Positions 27,389-36,816 of a stretch of DNA of 64,000 nt are shown here, piece by piece. The DNA is taken from contig NZ_KB235930.1 of the NCBI RefSeq assembly GCF_000332295.1, positions 2,995,395 through 3,059,394 on the forward strand, given 5' to 3'. This stretch comes from Fortiea contorta PCC 7126. Lineage in GTDB: Bacteria > Cyanobacteriota > Cyanobacteriia > Cyanobacteriales > Nostocaceae. Below the pieces are notes generated by a model. The model saw only the letters and a program-made list of their open reading frames with translations, did no database searches and had not been told where the DNA came from. The position numbers and the translations under genes were made by a program. Positions within the stretch are counted from its first letter, which is position 1. The number at the start of each line of letters is the position of its first letter.

Positions 27389-28141
27389 ATGAAAAGTAAT
27401 TCCTCTGAATCGAATAAATCCAGTGAATCAAATAAGTCTAATGAAGCTGGTAAATCTAATCAGTCTTTGTCTCCGGAAGCAGAGTTTTCAGAGAAGCTGA
27501 CTTTTAAAGATTATTTAATTGCGACTGAACAAAAGGCGAATCAGCCTCTCCCTATTTGGCGACTTGTGGTTCCGCTGTTGTTTCAGGCGGGAATTATTAT
27601 GGCTGTACCCACTCAAGCTGTTTATACCGACGTTGCGGGTAGGACGGTAATTCTGCAGAGTGTGGTTGATGCTAATGATGTGGCTCGTGGTGATTCGCTG
27701 AATTTGGATTATAACATATCTCGTGTGTCAACTTTACGCAGGTTGCCTGGTTGGGAGGAGTTGCTTAGACAAAATCGGGGACGCAATAGACAGTTGGCGC
27801 AAGGAACGATTTTGTATGTGGTTTTACAGGAACAATTATCTTTTAATCGTGGTGTTCCTAGGGCTTGGCGGTTGGTGAGGGTGAGTGGTAGACGTCCTAC
27901 TAATCTTCCTAGTAATCAGGTGGCGCTCAAAGGTGTGTATCGTGATGGCTCTGTCAATTATGGTGTGGAAACATACTATATTCCAGATGAGCAACGCCAG
28001 CAAATTAGTAATGATATTTCCCGTGGTGCGGAACGCCGGGGTAATCAAAGACAACCGATAACGGTGAAAGTGAAAGTTGACCCCCAGGGTAACGCTGTAC
28101 CAATTAGTTTATGGGTGCGCGATCGCAATTATCAATTTTAG
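27389..28141 (+). CDS. GDYXXLXY-domain membrane protein
   Basis: About 250 residues. A Ser/Asn/Lys-rich cytoplasmic N terminus of about 50 residues is followed by one helix (WRLVVPLLFQAGIIMAVP), then an extracytoplasmic domain with the family motif in the form RGDSLNLDYNIS. The rest resembles the GDYXXLXY family (PF14345), including the conserved GVETYYIPD block. Function is unknown; the pairing with DUF2157 is a recurring gene neighbourhood, which suggests a two-part membrane complex. The frame extends to 27338, but the ATG at 27389 fits the domain better. Confidence 0.83.
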   Translation: MKSNSSESNKSSESNKSNEAGKSNQSLSPEAEFSEKLTFKDYLIATEQKANQPLPIWRLVVPLLFQAGIIMAVPTQAVYTDVAGRTVILQSVVDANDVARGDSLNLDYNISRVSTLRRLPGWEELLRQNRGRNRQLAQGTILYVVLQEQLSFNRGVPRAWRLVRVSGRRPTNLPSNQVALKGVYRDGSVNYGVETYYIPDEQRQQISNDISRGAERRGNQRQPITVKVKVDPQGNAVPISLWVRDRNYQF

Positions 28142-28488
28142 TTCAGCGATGAGAAATTAGGGGCTAGAAATCAGGGGTTTGGGGCTAGGGGTGATATGAT
28201 TTCACGTTAATGACGATGCCTTTAACTGTGTTTTTCCCATATCCAAGGCCCCATAGCCCCATATCCAACGAGTGATTTTGATTTGTGTCCAATACTTAAT
28301 AAATAATCAATCTTAGGTTAGATATTGCTTTTGTCAAACCCCTGTGGTAATGTCTTATGTGCTAGATATGGGGGCAATAGTTCGTTGTATTCATTCGCAA
28401 TGAACAAGTGTTGATTTTGTATTGGCGATCGCTATTTGGAAAACCTGAACTTTCTCAATTTAAGCAAGATTAGGATTGTGTTAGCCCC
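28142..28488. other. Intergenic region with small G-tract/C-tract inverted repeat
   Basis: About 350 bp without a gene. Soon after the GDYXXLXY stop comes a G-tract stretch (28158-28199, GGGGCTAG and GGGGTGATATG) and about 35-60 nt later a C-tract stretch (28240-28267, GGCCCCATAGCCCCATATCC). The two are partly complementary, like a small relative of the composite elements but without a 21-bp core. One HIP1 site lies near 28425. Confidence 0.5.
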
Positions 28489-30039
28489 ATGAATTCCCCT
28501 GCTGAGTCCAATTTTTGGATAGGTCGTTGTTTGGGCGATCGCCAGCGTTACCGCCTAGAGAAACGTTTGGGCGGGGGCGGTATGGGTGATGTGTTTTTGG
28601 CTATGGATACCCGCATGGGTAAGCAGGTTGCATTAAAACTGCTCAAGGGTACGCTGGTATCGTTTCAGGAAATGAAGAAGCGTTTTGAGCGAGAAGTTGA
28701 AATCAGCGCCGCTCTCCACAGTGAGCATATTGTACAAGTCACTGATTACGGGATGACTGATGAGGGCTATCCGTTTTATGTGATGGAATATCTGCGTGGG
28801 GAGTCTCTGCGTCAACTACTCCAGCGGGAGCGGCGATTATTAGCAACTAGAAGTGTCAAAATTATAACTCAAATTTGTCACGGTTTGCAGCACGCTCACA
28901 AAGGGGTGACGTTGTGGCGAGAAGCTGGAACCATTAGCGAGCATATCCAAGTTATACATCGTGACCTGAAGCCAGATAATATTTTTTTAGAGACGACAGA
29001 TTCTAGAGAAGTAGTTAAGATAGTTGATTTTGGTATAGCGAAGATTCGCAGCGAATCTTATGAGCAGACCAACTTGACGCATACATTTATTGGTACTTTT
29101 CGCTACGCATCACCAGAACAATTGCGAGGTGAAGATAATCTCGATGGACGAGCAGATATTTATAGTTTAGGAATTATTCTTTATGAAATGTTGAGTGCTA
29201 CTGACCCTTTTGGGTTTAGTATGAAACGGAATTTCAGCGAAAGTTCATGGATTTTTGCTCATACTAGCGAACCGCCTCAGCCTTTACGTCAGCAATTAGG
29301 ATGTGAGCATTTGTCTGTAGAATTAGAGGCGGTGGTGATGCGATGTCTGCAAAAGCAGCCTAGCGATCGCTTCACATCAGTAGCAGAATTAAATCAAGCT
29401 CTCCAAGGTACTATTCGCCCAACAATTCACCCACCATCTAGACAGATGGTGAAAGAAACTATCCCTTTAGTTCAACCTGAATTGGCACAAAGTTATGATG
29501 CGGAAACTATTATTAATCCTCCAAAACCAGTAAATCTCAAAATAGAAGCACTTGCACCAATTGTACCTCCTGATTATCTTCAATTGACGCCCAAAAAAGA
29601 AGACGCCATCATTCAATACCGTTCTCCCATTCAAGTCATTCCTCAAAGAAGAACTCAGCTTGAAGCAGCGACAAAATCAGAATTATCCTTAAAACCAACG
29701 ATGTTTACAGCCTTAATTGTTATTGCTTGCATTAGTGGTTTTTTCGCTTATCCTTTGATTACATCATTGCTGACGCTGAAATCTATTCAGGATGCTCAAG
29801 CGCAATCAAATTATGAGGAATGCATCGCTCTCGCAGAAAAAGTGAATAGCGGTTATAGTATTTATCAACAAGTTACAGATATTTTGAATAAGTGTAGATT
29901 TGGGTATGCTACTAAACTAGCTGAAGAAAATAAATGTAATGAAGCCATGCAAACAATAGAAAAAATTCCTCCAGAAAACTCTACTTTTACACAAGCAAGA
30001 ATAGAAATTGATCATAGCTGCATCAAATTATTTAAATAA
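28489..30039 (+). CDS. Ser/Thr protein kinase with C-terminal membrane helix
   Basis: A 516-residue PknB-type kinase with an intact catalytic core: glycine loop LGGGGMGDVF (28-37), Lys50 in VALKLL, catalytic HRDLKPDN with Asp159, and DFGIAK with Asp180. Residues 285-400 form a Pro/Gln-rich linker, a single transmembrane helix lies at about 405-425 (MFTALIVIACISGFFAYPLI), and a Cys-containing helical extracytoplasmic domain follows (three Cys, TPR-like spacing). It is probably a membrane receptor kinase. It stands upstream of the TPS-CHAT locus on the same strand, but 640 bp of repeat-rich sequence separate them. Confidence 0.92.
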   Translation: MNSPAESNFWIGRCLGDRQRYRLEKRLGGGGMGDVFLAMDTRMGKQVALKLLKGTLVSFQEMKKRFEREVEISAALHSEHIVQVTDYGMTDEGYPFYVMEYLRGESLRQLLQRERRLLATRSVKIITQICHGLQHAHKGVTLWREAGTISEHIQVIHRDLKPDNIFLETTDSREVVKIVDFGIAKIRSESYEQTNLTHTFIGTFRYASPEQLRGEDNLDGRADIYSLGIILYEMLSATDPFGFSMKRNFSESSWIFAHTSEPPQPLRQQLGCEHLSVELEAVVMRCLQKQPSDRFTSVAELNQALQGTIRPTIHPPSRQMVKETIPLVQPELAQSYDAETIINPPKPVNLKIEALAPIVPPDYLQLTPKKEDAIIQYRSPIQVIPQRRTQLEAATKSELSLKPTMFTALIVIACISGFFAYPLITSLLTLKSIQDAQAQSNYEECIALAEKVNSGYSIYQQVTDILNKCRFGYATKLAEENKCNEAMQTIEKIPPENSTFTQARIEIDHSCIKLFK

Positions 30040-30104
30040 TTGTTGGTGATTGACCAAAAATCACCACAACGCCTCTAACCGCTAAATTAAAGTATTAAGT
30101 TTAA

Positions 30105-30132
30105 TGTAGAGACGTAAAATTTTATGTCTCCA
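30105..30132. repeat. Dispersed palindrome TGTAGAGACG family
   Basis: TGTAGAGACGTAAAA followed directly by its near-complement TTTTATGTCTCCA. One of five copies of this palindrome family in the window. Confidence 0.65.
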
Positions 30133-30199
30133 TCAAAGTTTGGGATGTCGCCCATGATAGTTTTCATGCAGCCTTGAACAACACCAAGTTTTTAAAATG

Positions 30200-30440
30200 C
30201 CTAAATGCTTTCTCATTTGGATAGATTTAGTCAGCAAACCGCAGTTTGCTTTCTCATTTAGGTAGATTCAGCAAGCAAATGCTGTCAATGCTTTCTCATT
30301 TAGGTAGATTCAGCAAGCAAATGCTGTAAATGCTTTCTCATTTAGGTAAATTCAGCAAGCAAATGCTGTAAATGCTTTCTCATTTAGGTAAATTCAGCAA
30401 GCAAATGCTGTAAATGCTTTCTCATTTGAGTAAATTTATA
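30200..30440 (+). repeat. 42-bp tandem repeat, six copies
   Basis: The word TGCTTTCTCATTT starts at 30206, 30247, 30289, 30331, 30373 and 30415, giving a period of 42 bp (41 for the first step). The outer copies are diverged and the four central ones almost identical. Each unit carries a small dyad, CAGCA-AGCAAA-TGCTG. It resembles the long tandemly repeated (LTRR) sequences of heterocystous cyanobacteria but has a different period. It lies in the 636-bp gap between the kinase and TpsB genes. No gene is seen in that gap. Confidence 0.87.
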
Positions 30441-30443
30441 GAT

Positions 30444-30560
30444 GTCGCCAAGTAGTTTAGAACACAAACTGAACACAAAACGCAAACACCAAGAAATTTT
30501 TGCGCCTGTTCCTTATATAAACAAATAAGTTCACAAATTAAAGGGGACTGCTATAAGTTT
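30444..30560 (+). repeat. Dispersed segment shared with 40219-40330
   Basis: A stretch beginning TCGCCAAGTAGTTTAG, with ACAAACTGAA and CACCAAGAA further on and ACTGCTATAAGT at the end. The region 40219-40330 carries the same blocks in the same order (TCGCCAAATAATTTAG, ATAAACTGAA, CACCAAACG, CCTGCTATAAGT). It looks like a diverged dispersed repeat. Confidence 0.55.
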
Positions 30561-30675
30561 TGAGAATTCCTATTGACAGGCAAATTAAATTATTTGATAA
30601 TTTCTACATTTATAGTGCCTCTCATTTCGCTCAAATACAATCGCGGGCGGGAAAACACCATAACAAAATTAGATT

Positions 30676-32520
30676 GTGAACAAAACTTGGCGATTCTCAC
30701 TGATAAATATTCTAATTTTTAAGTGTGGATTTGCACTCCAGTGCATGATATTTTGTTTAATTGCAAGTCAAGCGATCGCAGATAGCAATACTCTCATCAA
30801 ACCTGGAATCAATTTAGCTGATTCTCCACAACAAAATCAAGTTGTGGAAAAGGCAAAGTGTGTTACTGTTGTTCCGCAAAATAGCTTATCTTCACAGCAA
30901 CCACAACCAGAAAATCATCAACCACCCCCAGTAGATGAAAACTCTGTCACACCATCACCGAATACAGATAATCATCAACCTGGCGAACCACCAACAAATC
31001 CCCCAATAAATCAGCGTTTCTTAGTCAAGAAAATTGTTGTCCGTGACCATACAATAATTAGCGCTAAAGAAATTGCAGCAATTACTCAACCTGTAGAAGG
31101 AAAAACTGTCACATTACAAGAATTAGCAAATGTTGCTGATCAAATTACTGCACTTTATTTAAATCGTGGTTACATTACATCAAGAGCAGTTTTAGTAGAC
31201 CAAATTATTGATACTGGTGAGATAGTAATTAGAGTTTTTGAAGGGGGTATAGATCAAATTCGTGTTGAGGGTACGCAAAAGATTAATCCTGAATATATTT
31301 GCAATCGCATTCGATTAGCTGGATTAAATCCATTCCGTCAGCAAAAGCTAGAAGATGAATTAATTCTCTTGCGTTCTGACCCCATATTTAAAAATCTAGA
31401 AGCGAGTCTCAGACCAGCAGATTCTGGAAAGTTTGGGCAAAGTACTATTATAGTCAAAGTGACAGAAGCTAGTCCTGTCAAATTTGCTGTTGGTGTTGAT
31501 AATTATTCACCACCAAGTGTGGGTTCAGAAAGGTTAGGTGTGGGTTTAGCATATCGAAATTTAGTAATTTCTGGCGACCAGATTGCTGTAGCTTATAATC
31601 GTTCCACAACTGGTGGAGTAAATTTATCTGATTTTAGTTATCGAGTTCCATTAAATGCGATGAATGGAACTTTACAAATACGCGCAGCAATTAATAATTC
31701 TAAAATTACTGACCCCCAGTTTCAAAGTTTGAATATTCGCGGTAATTCTGATTTATATGAAATTAATTATCGCCAACCATTAATTAGATCACCTCGTGAA
31801 GAATTGGCTTTGTCTTTAGGGTTTACATATCAAAATGGTCAAACTTTTTTGTTTGATAATCAACCTTTTGGTTTTGGTATTGGCGCAGATAAAAATGGTG
31901 TCAGTCGTACCAGTGTTTTCAGATTTGGTCAAGACTATGTGAAGCGAGATATTCAAGGAGCTTGGACTGTGCGATCGCTTTTAAATCTGGGAACTGGTTT
32001 ATTCGACGCTACCACGAATAATCATCCTATTCCTGATGGTCACTTTTTTAGTTGGTATGGTCAAGTGCAAAGAATTCAACTGCTTAATCAAGACCAACAA
32101 CTAATTATCGCGCTAGATTGGCAACTCACACCAGATAGTCTACTCCCATCCCAACAATTTATCATTGGTGGAGCGCAAACAGTACGCGGTTATCGTCAAA
32201 ATGCGCGCTCTGGTGACAATGGATTCCGGTTTTCTATCGAAGACCAAATTACCGTATTGCGGAATGAAGGCGGTTTACCTACACTACAATTTGCACCTTT
32301 TATTGATTTGGGTATGGTGGGGAATCATCCCGATAATCCTAATAATCGTTCTTCACCAGCGCAGAAATTTTTAGCCAGTGGTGGATTAGGTTTATTATGG
32401 CAACCAATACCTAATTTGAATGTGCGTTTAGATTATGGAATTCCTGTGATTAATTTAAGCGATCGCGCTAACAACTTTCAAGACTCCGGCTTTCACTTTA
32501 GCGTTTATTATCAACCATAA
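30676..32520 (+). CDS. TpsB translocator (ShlB/FhaC/HecB family)
   Basis: A 614-residue outer-membrane translocator of the two-partner secretion pathway. An export signal (about residues 1-36) and a Pro/Gln-rich linker (70-115) are followed by two POTRA-like domains (FLVKKIVVRDHTIIS and EGGIDQIRVEGTQKI) and the ShlB beta-barrel. The lid-loop motif VRGY is intact at 503-506. It opens with GTG. It is convergent with the TpsA-CHAT gene (37 bp between stops), an unusual arrangement because TPS partners are mostly in tandem. By position and family it is the probable exporter of that protein. Confidence 0.92.
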   Translation: MNKTWRFSLINILIFKCGFALQCMIFCLIASQAIADSNTLIKPGINLADSPQQNQVVEKAKCVTVVPQNSLSSQQPQPENHQPPPVDENSVTPSPNTDNHQPGEPPTNPPINQRFLVKKIVVRDHTIISAKEIAAITQPVEGKTVTLQELANVADQITALYLNRGYITSRAVLVDQIIDTGEIVIRVFEGGIDQIRVEGTQKINPEYICNRIRLAGLNPFRQQKLEDELILLRSDPIFKNLEASLRPADSGKFGQSTIIVKVTEASPVKFAVGVDNYSPPSVGSERLGVGLAYRNLVISGDQIAVAYNRSTTGGVNLSDFSYRVPLNAMNGTLQIRAAINNSKITDPQFQSLNIRGNSDLYEINYRQPLIRSPREELALSLGFTYQNGQTFLFDNQPFGFGIGADKNGVSRTSVFRFGQDYVKRDIQGAWTVRSLLNLGTGLFDATTNNHPIPDGHFFSWYGQVQRIQLLNQDQQLIIALDWQLTPDSLLPSQQFIIGGAQTVRGYRQNARSGDNGFRFSIEDQITVLRNEGGLPTLQFAPFIDLGMVGNHPDNPNNRSSPAQKFLASGGLGLLWQPIPNLNVRLDYGIPVINLSDRANNFQDSGFHFSVYYQP

Positions 32521-32557
32521 TTTTTTAGTCAGGACTTTAGTCTGTTCCCTGCTACAC

Positions 32558-35500
32558 TTACCACGGATTCCCAATCATGGTAAAAGCAGACCAATAAAAA
32601 GGATGTCTTAAATCTTGTTGTAATTTTGCATCTGGAGATGCTGTAGGTAAATTTATACCTCTAACAGAAGTTCGCAAAAGACCATTATCCAGCACAACTT
32701 GACCTTTTAGCATAGCTACTTGTGCTCGTCGCAAAGCTTCAGCTTTGATGGGTGCAGTTTTGAGGTTTTTATAAAACTCAACCATAAATCCCAAAGTACC
32801 CGCGTCGCTAACTTTCCACAAACTAGCCACAGATGTTTTTACACCAGTTGCATAAGCAATTCCACCGAAACCTAATTCAGCATTGCGATCGCCTAAAGCT
32901 GTACGACAAGCACTTAAAACCAACAATTCCACAGCAGGATTATTTAACCCTAAATCTCCCACTTGCGGTAATCGCAATTGATTATCCCAAAATTGAATAA
33001 ATGAGTTTGCTGGTTCTCCTTTCTCAAAGTTTCCATGTGTCGCTAAATGAATAATCCCATAAGGTTGATTCTTTCTCAGAGATTTGAAATTATTTAAAGT
33101 GAAGTTTTGATTGACAAAAAATTTCCCTTCCCAAATTTCTTCAGCTACAATAGACAATTCCTCAGGAACAGCTGGTAAAGGTTTAAGTTTCTCAAACTTA
33201 GACGCTCCCATCGCTAAAATTTGCGAATTGCGAATATCAACATAACGAGTATCAGTAATGCTCAACGCGGGAGTAAATCCCACACTGTAGTTTTCAATCA
33301 GAAACTGCTTACCATCATATAGCGCCGCAAAAGGTAAAGAACGCAAACCTTCGTCAGCAATAAACAATAAATTATTAATACCTCTTTTATCTAACTCCTG
33401 TTTTAAAGGCGCTATCATTAACTGATATAATTCTGCCGCAGGTAGTCGATAATTTTGATTATTCGGAGTTTCTACAGTACCGTAAAGTTCTTCCGCAATT
33501 TCTAGGACATCTTTGCGTTTAGCAGCAGAAATTGTTTTGCGGATCGGGTCTTCTTTTCCAGTAACTAATAATAATTCTAACTGGTCGTTATCTTGAGGAA
33601 CTTGTGAAGCTTTCCCTTCTGCACCTGAAGGGATAAAATTTACATAAATAATTGCAGGTTTCACTCCAGTCGCTTTCTCGATTTGACGAAGGATATCCCG
33701 CGTTTCATAAAGAGTGATGCGTCGGCGTTCTCGCACTTGATTATTACCTGCGGATGTCCGAAAATATGACTCAAATTGACTAGCAAATTTATCATCTGTG
33801 ACTGCAATTCCTGGATCAATTGCAGATGGTTGATTAATATCAACAACAGCTAATGGTGGTGTGACTACTGATGAAGGTGTCTGTTGTATTGAATTTGTTT
33901 TATCTAATGGTATTGGTGTCAACGGTGTCGGATTTATTGGTGGTATTGATGGTGTCGGATCTGTTTTTGGTATTGGTGGTGTTAATGGTGTCGGATCTAT
34001 TGGTGGTATTGATGGTGTCGCTGTCACATCGAAGCTGATGGTTTGCGGTGGGGAAAATGAAACCCCATCACCAGCGCTAATGCTAAAAGCATTGACCCTA
34101 CCAGAAAAGCCTACAGGTGGTGTATATTCTAAAGCATCGCCAGGAGCAAATACTGTTCCAGCAAGTGCGATCGCACCATTTTTTTTCAAAGTTCCCACAG
34201 CGATCGCTTCGATTCGCAAAAATGTATTATCTTGGTCAGCATCGCTAATTGTTGGGCGTAAATCCCCGTAACTCAAGGTGATATTATTATCCTGTTTCAC
34301 ACTATTAAACAGAGGATTAATCGTCAGGGTTGGCGGACGATTAACGGAAGTAATAGTAACATTTGCTGCAGCGCTGACATCACCACCATTGGCGAGAACA
34401 GGAAATGTACCTGAACTAATCCGCGCAGTTACTTCTGTATCAATTGCACCTACAGTACCATTAATTGTCGAGTCACCAATGATGAAAGCAGCGTTATTAT
34501 TACCACCATTGTGTTGAATTGTGACATTACCCGGTGTAGTTCCCCTCGCCAAAATTGTAGTGTTCGCAGGGATATCTCCCGATTCTCCCACAGGTATCAC
34601 ACCCGCCCCTCGGACAACACCGTTAGCAATAATATTTACATCTCCACCCCTAGCGGTTTCACCGTAAAAACTTCTACCTTGCGTATTGATAGAATCAAAT
34701 GTGACATTACCGCCTGAATTGAGGATGACACCACCACCGCTGGTATCAATGTTACCAACAGTAAGATTACCACTTGTAGTGGTAAGAATAACTGCAGTGC
34801 GATCGCTCAAAACAATCCGATTATCGAGATTTTGTCTAGCAATACCATCTGCATCCGGCAAAATTACTGAGGTAGTCTCAATACTAGCAAAGGAAGTATT
34901 AATATTACCATTGAAATTATCACCATTTTCTACAGAAATTCCCGAACCTGATAAAGCCACTTTTCCTTCACTATTAATAAATAATTTATCTGCATTTCCT
35001 CCACCTCCAGATGTTAGTAACTGCGGTAAAGATAAAATCGGCAAATTCCACGGTTGCGCTTGATTAATACTCGCTGAAAGTGGTTGAATTTCTAAACTCA
35101 AAATACTTCCAGATTGACTCAACCGTACTAATCTTTCACCCGCAACTGCAGAGACAATAATTCTTCCCCCTGGCGCTGATAATGTGCCAGTATTTACAAT
35201 ACTCCCAGCCGATAAAGTTAAACTTTGTCCATTTCCCACACCCAAATTACCAAAATTAATAATTCCCCCTGGTTGACTCATCGAAAAACTCACAGCATCA
35301 GGATTTCCCACCAAAGCTGCATAATTATTCACACCCCCAGCACTAAACCAATTAGAACCAAAACCAATTCCATTTGCAGTAGTTGCACTAAAAGATCCAG
35401 GCACATTTAAACTAGCATTAGATCCAAATACAAAACCACTAGGATTCATCAAAAATAAATTAGCATTGCTTCCAGTAACTTGAATTTGACCGTTAATAAT

Positions 35501-35842
35501 TGAAGGTTCACCACCAACAACTCGACCTAAAATATTTTCAATACCAGGAGTAGATAAAAAATTCGCTATCTGCTCAGAGTTCAACCCAAACTGAGCGAAA
35601 CTATGAAAAAGATTAACTTGATCTCCAGATATTTGACCGCCAGTAATATCAATTTGATTACCATTGGGTGCAATCATAGTCCCAGTACCATCAACCGCTG
35701 GTACTATTTGCTGGGCTTGTATTTGCTTGATATCTAAAACATTCAGCAAAGGTAGTAAAGTTAACCACAACAACCTAAATATTTGTGTATTTATATTTAA
35801 ACTTCGTAAAAATCCGGTCTTGCCTTTGATTTGTAGATTCAT
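32558..35842 (-). CDS. TPS-secreted protein with C-terminal CHAT protease domain
   Basis: A 1094-residue protein. After a signal segment (ending near IQAQQ), residues 48-270 form the TPS secretion domain (filamentous-hemagglutinin N-terminal domain) with VNLFHSFAQFGL, NANLFLMNPSGFVFG and SGSILSLEIQPL. Residues 300-500 are short beta-helix-type repeats and about 505-620 a cadherin/Ig-like module (PTLTINPLF to FDVTATPS). A Pro/Thr linker of PSIPPI(D/N)PTPL units is near 620-660. Residues 740-1094 are a CHAT caspase-like domain; the dyad is His936 (LATHGNF) and Cys979 (LSACRTALG). It is predicted to be a secreted or surface cysteine protease whose substrate is unknown. Confidence 0.9.
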   Translation of the reverse strand: MNLQIKGKTGFLRSLNINTQIFRLLWLTLLPLLNVLDIKQIQAQQIVPAVDGTGTMIAPNGNQIDITGGQISGDQVNLFHSFAQFGLNSEQIANFLSTPGIENILGRVVGGEPSIINGQIQVTGSNANLFLMNPSGFVFGSNASLNVPGSFSATTANGIGFGSNWFSAGGVNNYAALVGNPDAVSFSMSQPGGIINFGNLGVGNGQSLTLSAGSIVNTGTLSAPGGRIIVSAVAGERLVRLSQSGSILSLEIQPLSASINQAQPWNLPILSLPQLLTSGGGGNADKLFINSEGKVALSGSGISVENGDNFNGNINTSFASIETTSVILPDADGIARQNLDNRIVLSDRTAVILTTTSGNLTVGNIDTSGGGVILNSGGNVTFDSINTQGRSFYGETARGGDVNIIANGVVRGAGVIPVGESGDIPANTTILARGTTPGNVTIQHNGGNNNAAFIIGDSTINGTVGAIDTEVTARISSGTFPVLANGGDVSAAANVTITSVNRPPTLTINPLFNSVKQDNNITLSYGDLRPTISDADQDNTFLRIEAIAVGTLKKNGAIALAGTVFAPGDALEYTPPVGFSGRVNAFSISAGDGVSFSPPQTISFDVTATPSIPPIDPTPLTPPIPKTDPTPSIPPINPTPLTPIPLDKTNSIQQTPSSVVTPPLAVVDINQPSAIDPGIAVTDDKFASQFESYFRTSAGNNQVRERRRITLYETRDILRQIEKATGVKPAIIYVNFIPSGAEGKASQVPQDNDQLELLLVTGKEDPIRKTISAAKRKDVLEIAEELYGTVETPNNQNYRLPAAELYQLMIAPLKQELDKRGINNLLFIADEGLRSLPFAALYDGKQFLIENYSVGFTPALSITDTRYVDIRNSQILAMGASKFEKLKPLPAVPEELSIVAEEIWEGKFFVNQNFTLNNFKSLRKNQPYGIIHLATHGNFEKGEPANSFIQFWDNQLRLPQVGDLGLNNPAVELLVLSACRTALGDRNAELGFGGIAYATGVKTSVASLWKVSDAGTLGFMVEFYKNLKTAPIKAEALRRAQVAMLKGQVVLDNGLLRTSVRGINLPTASPDAKLQQDLRHPFYWSAFTMIGNPW

Positions 35843-36136
35843 AGCTTATATACTCTTGACAAGCAAAATTATAAAATTGAAAAAATAGCCTCAACCCAAC
35901 GAGTAAGGGCAGAATACACACCACACAGATGCAGCCAAACGGAAGTTTTTTACAAATTTTTACCTGTTCCTTGCAACTTACTTGCAAGCAGGTTTAACTT
36001 TTCAGATTAATATAATACTACAAGTAGGTTATGTCTGCTTAAGAAAACAGCGCTAATTAGACTATAAATGTATGTTGGACAATAATTATCATCCACTCGA
36101 AAAATTTAACTAATTTATTAACTCAGGAATCAATCC

Positions 36137-36730
36137 ATGTTGACTAATTTTAGTAGTAAATTACTGACCGCAAATCTGTGTTTTATTTCTATTATTTTGC
36201 TGCTGACTAATCAAATCGGACTTTCGCAAACTCCGCCAGTTAAAAGCAATGTTAAAACAGCATTTCTTTGCATTCGTCAAGGAAGTGGTTATGCGACAGT
36301 AGCGCGGAGGGGAACTAAAACAACATCGCCAATTATTACTTGGAATGATACCGCTTTCGGCCCTCAATTTGCCCCAGAGGAACGCTGTAAACGAGTTAGT
36401 CAGCGCTTGACTACAGCATTTGCATCCCGTGCTGGTGATGCGGGTACGTTGAAAATAACTCACGGGATATATAATAGTAATCCAGTAATTTGTTATATCA
36501 AAACCGAAAAAGAAAAATGTAGCGGTGAAAATTTATTATTAACGCTGAATTCATCTGAACGCGGTCAAGAAAAAGAAATTCTCAATCAGCTACTAAATTT
36601 TAGTGTCAAAGGTACTTCTACGCCCTTAAGACGAGATGAGAGCGATCGCACAGTCTTAGAATTGGGAATCCAGCTTAACAAAGCATTTGCAGATGATAGC
36701 GCTACCCCACCCTTGACACCGAAAAATTAA
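36137..36730 (+). CDS. COP23-domain exported protein
   Basis: A 197-residue protein. Residues 1-31 form a signal peptide (LTANLCFISIILLLTNQ, then GLSQTPP). The COP23 domain follows, with FLCIRQGSGYATVAR, PIITWNDTAFGP and EERCKRVSQRL, and paired cysteines. COP23 was first described as a circadian-oscillating membrane protein in a unicellular cyanobacterium and its activity is unknown. It lies 86 bp upstream of the trypsin-like lipoprotein gene on the same strand, so the pair is likely an operon. Confidence 0.87.
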   Translation: MLTNFSSKLLTANLCFISIILLLTNQIGLSQTPPVKSNVKTAFLCIRQGSGYATVARRGTKTTSPIITWNDTAFGPQFAPEERCKRVSQRLTTAFASRAGDAGTLKITHGIYNSNPVICYIKTEKEKCSGENLLLTLNSSERGQEKEILNQLLNFSVKGTSTPLRRDESDRTVLELGIQLNKAFADDSATPPLTPKN

Positions 36731-36816
36731 GCAGAGAAAAACAAATAAACCTAAAATGTATTTACCCCAGGATGCTAGATACTATTAGCATCCATTTTTA
36801 ATCTCATCTTTCCCCT

